From assembly GCF_900104095.1 (NCBI RefSeq), contig NZ_FNJO01000007.1:186001-250000 (forward strand): a stretch of 64,000 nt of DNA, in the 5' to 3' direction. The DNA comes from Ralstonia sp. 25mfcol4.1. Lineage in GTDB: Bacteria; Pseudomonadota; Gammaproteobacteria; Burkholderiales; Burkholderiaceae. Of this stretch, positions 59,122 through 64,000 are shown piece by piece; the first letter of the stretch is position 1; every line of letters starts with the position of its first letter. A program made the translations under genes and the position numbers. Under the pieces are notes generated by a model, which saw nothing but the letters and a program-made list of their open reading frames with translations, ran no database searches and had not been told where the DNA came from.

Positions 59122-60114
59122 TTACTCGATCGTCACCTTGCCTTCCTTGACCAGCACGGCGAACTTCGATGTCTCGTCGTTGATGCGCTTTGCGAACGCC
59201 TCGGGCGCGCTTGCCATGGGCTCCGCGCCGGCTGCGGCCATGCGCTGCTGGAAGTCGGGCGAGTTCACGATCTTCACGATCTCGGCGTTAAGGCGCGTGA
59301 CGATCGGTTTGGGCGTGGCAGCCGGCGCCAGCACGCCGAACCAGGTGCCGATATCGAAACCCTTGAGGCCGGCTTCCTCCAGCGTAGGCACGTCGGGCAA
59401 CACGCTGGACCGTTTGGCCGTGGTCACCGCCAGCGCCTTGAGCTTGCCAGCCTTGATATGCGGCAGCACCGTGGTCAGCGTGTCGAACGACATCGTGACC
59501 TGCCCGCCCAGCAGGTCGGTGGTGAGCGGGCCGCTGCCCTTGTAAGGCACGTGCAGCAACTGGGTGCCCGTGGCCGCCTGGAACTGCGTGCCGATCAGGT
59601 GCTGCGCGGTGCCGTTGCCGTTCGAGCCGTACGACAGCTCCGGCGACGCCTTCTTTGCCAGCGCCACCAGATCGGCCACGTTCTTCGCGGGCGTCTTCGC
59701 GCTGTTGATGACCAGCACGTTGGGCACCATGGCCAGCGTCGACACGGGCGTCAGGTCCTTCTGGAAGCTATAGGGCAGCTTGCGATAGACCGAGGTGGCA
59801 ATCGTGTGATGCACGGCGCCCATCAGCAGCGTGTAGCCGTCGGGTTTGGCCTTGGCCACGTAGTCGGCCCCCACCGTGGCGCCTGCGCCGGGCCGGTTCT
59901 CGACGATCACGGGCTGGCCGAGGTTCTTCGACAGCTGGTCGCCCAGCGCGCGCGCCAGGATGTCGGTGGTGCCGCCCGACGGGAAGGGCACCACGAGGCT
60001 GATCGGCTTGGCGGGCCATTCCTGCGCCGTGGCCATTGACGCACCGCCCAGCCCGATGGCGTACAGCGACAGGCCGCAGACCCGGCGGATCGTCCGAAGG
60101 TTGAAGTTGCGCAT
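59122..60114 (-). CDS. Bug-type (TTT) substrate-binding protein, second copy
   Basis: 330 residues. Signal peptide (LSLYAIGLGGASMATAQ) and Bug fold: ISLVVPFPSGGTTDILARAL, VIVENRPGAGATVGADYV, LSYGSNGNGTAQHLIG and LLHVPYKGSGPL. It is not closely similar to the copy at 51993. It starts 46 bases after the enolase gene and is the last gene of the glycerate operon. The ligand could therefore be glycerate, tartrate or a related hydroxy acid; this is inferred from context only. No TctA/B genes are in the window. Confidence 0.9.
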   Translation of the reverse strand: MRNFNLRTIRRVCGLSLYAIGLGGASMATAQEWPAKPISLVVPFPSGGTTDILARALGDQLSKNLGQPVIVENRPGAGATVGADYVAKAKPDGYTLLMGAVHHTIATSVYRKLPYSFQKDLTPVSTLAMVPNVLVINSAKTPAKNVADLVALAKKASPELSYGSNGNGTAQHLIGTQFQAATGTQLLHVPYKGSGPLTTDLLGGQVTMSFDTLTTVLPHIKAGKLKALAVTTAKRSSVLPDVPTLEEAGLKGFDIGTWFGVLAPAATPKPIVTRLNAEIVKIVNSPDFQQRMAAAGAEPMASAPEAFAKRINDETSKFAVLVKEGKVTIE

Positions 60115-60160
60115 GGTTGTCTCCTCTTCTTGTAGTGGTGGTTGGGAAAAAATGCGGATA

Positions 60161-62912
<2,752 letters not shown>

Positions 62913-62924
62913 GGTGTTGCTCCA

Positions 62925-64000
62925 TCAGGGCGCGATCAGGATCGCGCGGAAGTCGTTGACGTTGGTGAGGGTGGGGCCGGTGATGACGGCATCGCCCAGT
63001 GTTGCAAAGAAGCCGTGTCCGTCGTTGTTGGCCAGCGCGTCCTGTGGCCGGACGCCAAGCGCCCACGCGCGCCGCAGCGTGTCGGGGCCGATGACGGCGC
63101 CGGCGATCTCTTCCTGGCCATCGACGCCATCGGTATCGCCGGCCAGTGCATGGATGCCGGCGTGGCCGCGTAGCGTCATGGCCAGCGCCAGCAGGAATTC
63201 GACGTTGCGGCCGCCGCGCCCGTTGCCGCGCAGGGTGACCGTGGTCTCGCCGCCGGACAGCAGCACGCAGGGCGGCGGAAACAGCCGGTGGTCGGCCGCT
63301 TCGAGCGCGATGCCGCCCAGCACCAGGCCTACGTCACGGGCCTCGCCTTCGATGGCATCGCCGAGCAGGTGAACGGACAGCCCGGCGTCGCGCGCCACCG
63401 CCGCCGCCGCTTCCAGCGCCATGCGCGGCGTGGCGATCAGCGTGGTGTCGATACGTGGCAGGCGCGGGTCGCCCGGCTTGACGGATTCGGCCGCCTCGGA
63501 GCCGAGCACGCGCAGGACGTGCGCGGGGAGGTCCAGGCCGTAGCGGCGGATGATCTCCAGCGCATCGTGCCGCGTGGTGGGATCGGCCACCGTAGGCCCC
63601 GACGCAATGTCGATCGGGTCGTCGCCCGGCACATCGGACAGCAGCAGGTTGCAGACGCGCGCCGGATAGCACGCCGCCGACAACCGGCCACCCTTGATGG
63701 CCGACAGGTGGCGGCGCACGCAGTTCATCTCGGTGATGGTGGCACCGGACTTCAGCAACGCGCGATTCACGGCCTGCTTGTCTTCGAGCGTCACGCCGGC
63801 CAGCGGCAGCGGCAGCAATGACGATCCGCCGCCCGAGATCAGGCTGACCACGAGGTCATCCTCGGTCAGCCCGGAAACCAGTTCCAGCATGCGACGCGCG
63901 GCGTCGTGCCCGGCGGTGTCGGGCACCGGATGCGCGGCTTCGACGATCTCTATGTGCTGGCAAGGCACCGCGTAGCCGTAGCGCGTGACCACCAGCCCTT
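62925..64000 (-). CDS. ttuD: Glycerate 2-kinase (MOFRL family, TtuD-like), 5' end outside window
   Basis: 358 C-terminal residues are visible; the start lies beyond the right edge. The glycerate kinase domain has SLISGGGSSLLPLPL, EMNCVRRHLSAIKGGRL and LLLSDVPGDDPIDIASGPT. The MOFRL C-terminal domain has LSGGETTVTLRGNGRGGRNVEF and LAGDTDGVDG, given in parts (GNGRGGRNVEF). It phosphorylates D-glycerate with ATP to 2-phosphoglycerate, the substrate of the enolase two genes downstream. Annotated relatives are called hydroxypyruvate reductase TtuD, but the domains are those of the kinase. Confidence 0.9.
   Translation of the reverse strand, partial: GLVVTRYGYAVPCQHIEIVEAAHPVPDTAGHDAARRMLELVSGLTEDDLVVSLISGGGSSLLPLPLAGVTLEDKQAVNRALLKSGATITEMNCVRRHLSAIKGGRLSAACYPARVCNLLLSDVPGDDPIDIASGPTVADPTTRHDALEIIRRYGLDLPAHVLRVLGSEAAESVKPGDPRLPRIDTTLIATPRMALEAAAAVARDAGLSVHLLGDAIEGEARDVGLVLGGIALEAADHRLFPPPCVLLSGGETTVTLRGNGRGGRNVEFLLALAMTLRGHAGIHALAGDTDGVDGQEEIAGAVIGPDTLRRAWALGVRPQDALANNDGHGFFATLGDAVITGPTLTNVNDFRAILIAP

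Noticed and set aside
51993-60114. The two Bug receptors as a recent duplication
   Set aside because: Their signal peptides, pocket loops and lengths differ widely; they are separate members of a large family rather than a local duplication.

Overview
The window is GC-rich (roughly two thirds G+C), gene-dense DNA. It has strong GC-biased codon usage, many ATGA-type gene overlaps, tripartite-tricarboxylate (Bug) receptors, AraC regulators with an OruR-type N-terminus, and a trimeric Burkholderiales-type porin. This fits a soil or water betaproteobacterium of the Burkholderiaceae, most likely Cupriavidus or a close relative. The assignment is an inference from gene families, not from a marker gene. 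I see no rRNA, tRNA, insertion sequence, prophage or CRISPR array.

Region 1 (1-12.4 kb) is a glycan locus. On the minus strand are a UDP-glucuronate decarboxylase cut by the window edge and a family-4 glycosyltransferase. On the plus strand a tightly coupled run encodes a GlcG-like protein, an SDR, a GmhB-type phosphatase, a GT9, a NodU-type carbamoyltransferase, a GT2, a second GT9 and a GT4-like enzyme. A convergent minus-strand operon encodes an acyl-CoA-dehydrogenase-like protein, a NodS-like methyltransferase and a GT2. Together they look like a pathway for a carbamoylated, possibly heptose-containing, surface saccharide.

Region 2 (12.6-22.2 kb) is mixed. It holds the tRNA 2-selenouridine synthase, an AraC regulator, a soluble histidine kinase, a CBS protein, a VOC protein, a TetR regulator, and an iron-uptake unit made of a TonB-dependent receptor, a PiuC hydroxylase and an FMN hydroxy-acid oxidase.

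Region 3 (22.5-44.4 kb) is an envelope-stress and two-component island: an outer-membrane barrel, DUF3300, DUF2950, a SYLF lipoprotein, a kinase plus FixJ-type regulator plus lone receiver, an RRM protein, an RND efflux operon, small periplasmic proteins, PPK2, an AI-2E-type transporter, an EmrA/DUF2955 pump and a K+ channel. Five intergenic sites here carry the same GG-rich dyad (consensus ATTGGNCCWWGGNCCAAT). Each lies 33-37 bp upstream of a plausible -10 box, pointing to one common, apparently uncharacterised regulon.

Region 4 (44.6-59 kb) is catabolic. Two OruR-like AraC regulators, each near 21-bp-spaced direct repeats, flank an oxidoreductase/TauD/acyl-CoA-ligase operon and a BKACE/porin/hydrolase/MFS group. 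Between them lie an argO/argP pair and an ArsR-SRPBCC pair. An almost identical promoter module precedes both the BKACE gene and the MFS gene. Region 5 (59.1-64 kb) is one operon encoding glycerate 2-kinase, pyruvate kinase, enolase and a Bug receptor: a self-contained route from glycerate to pyruvate.
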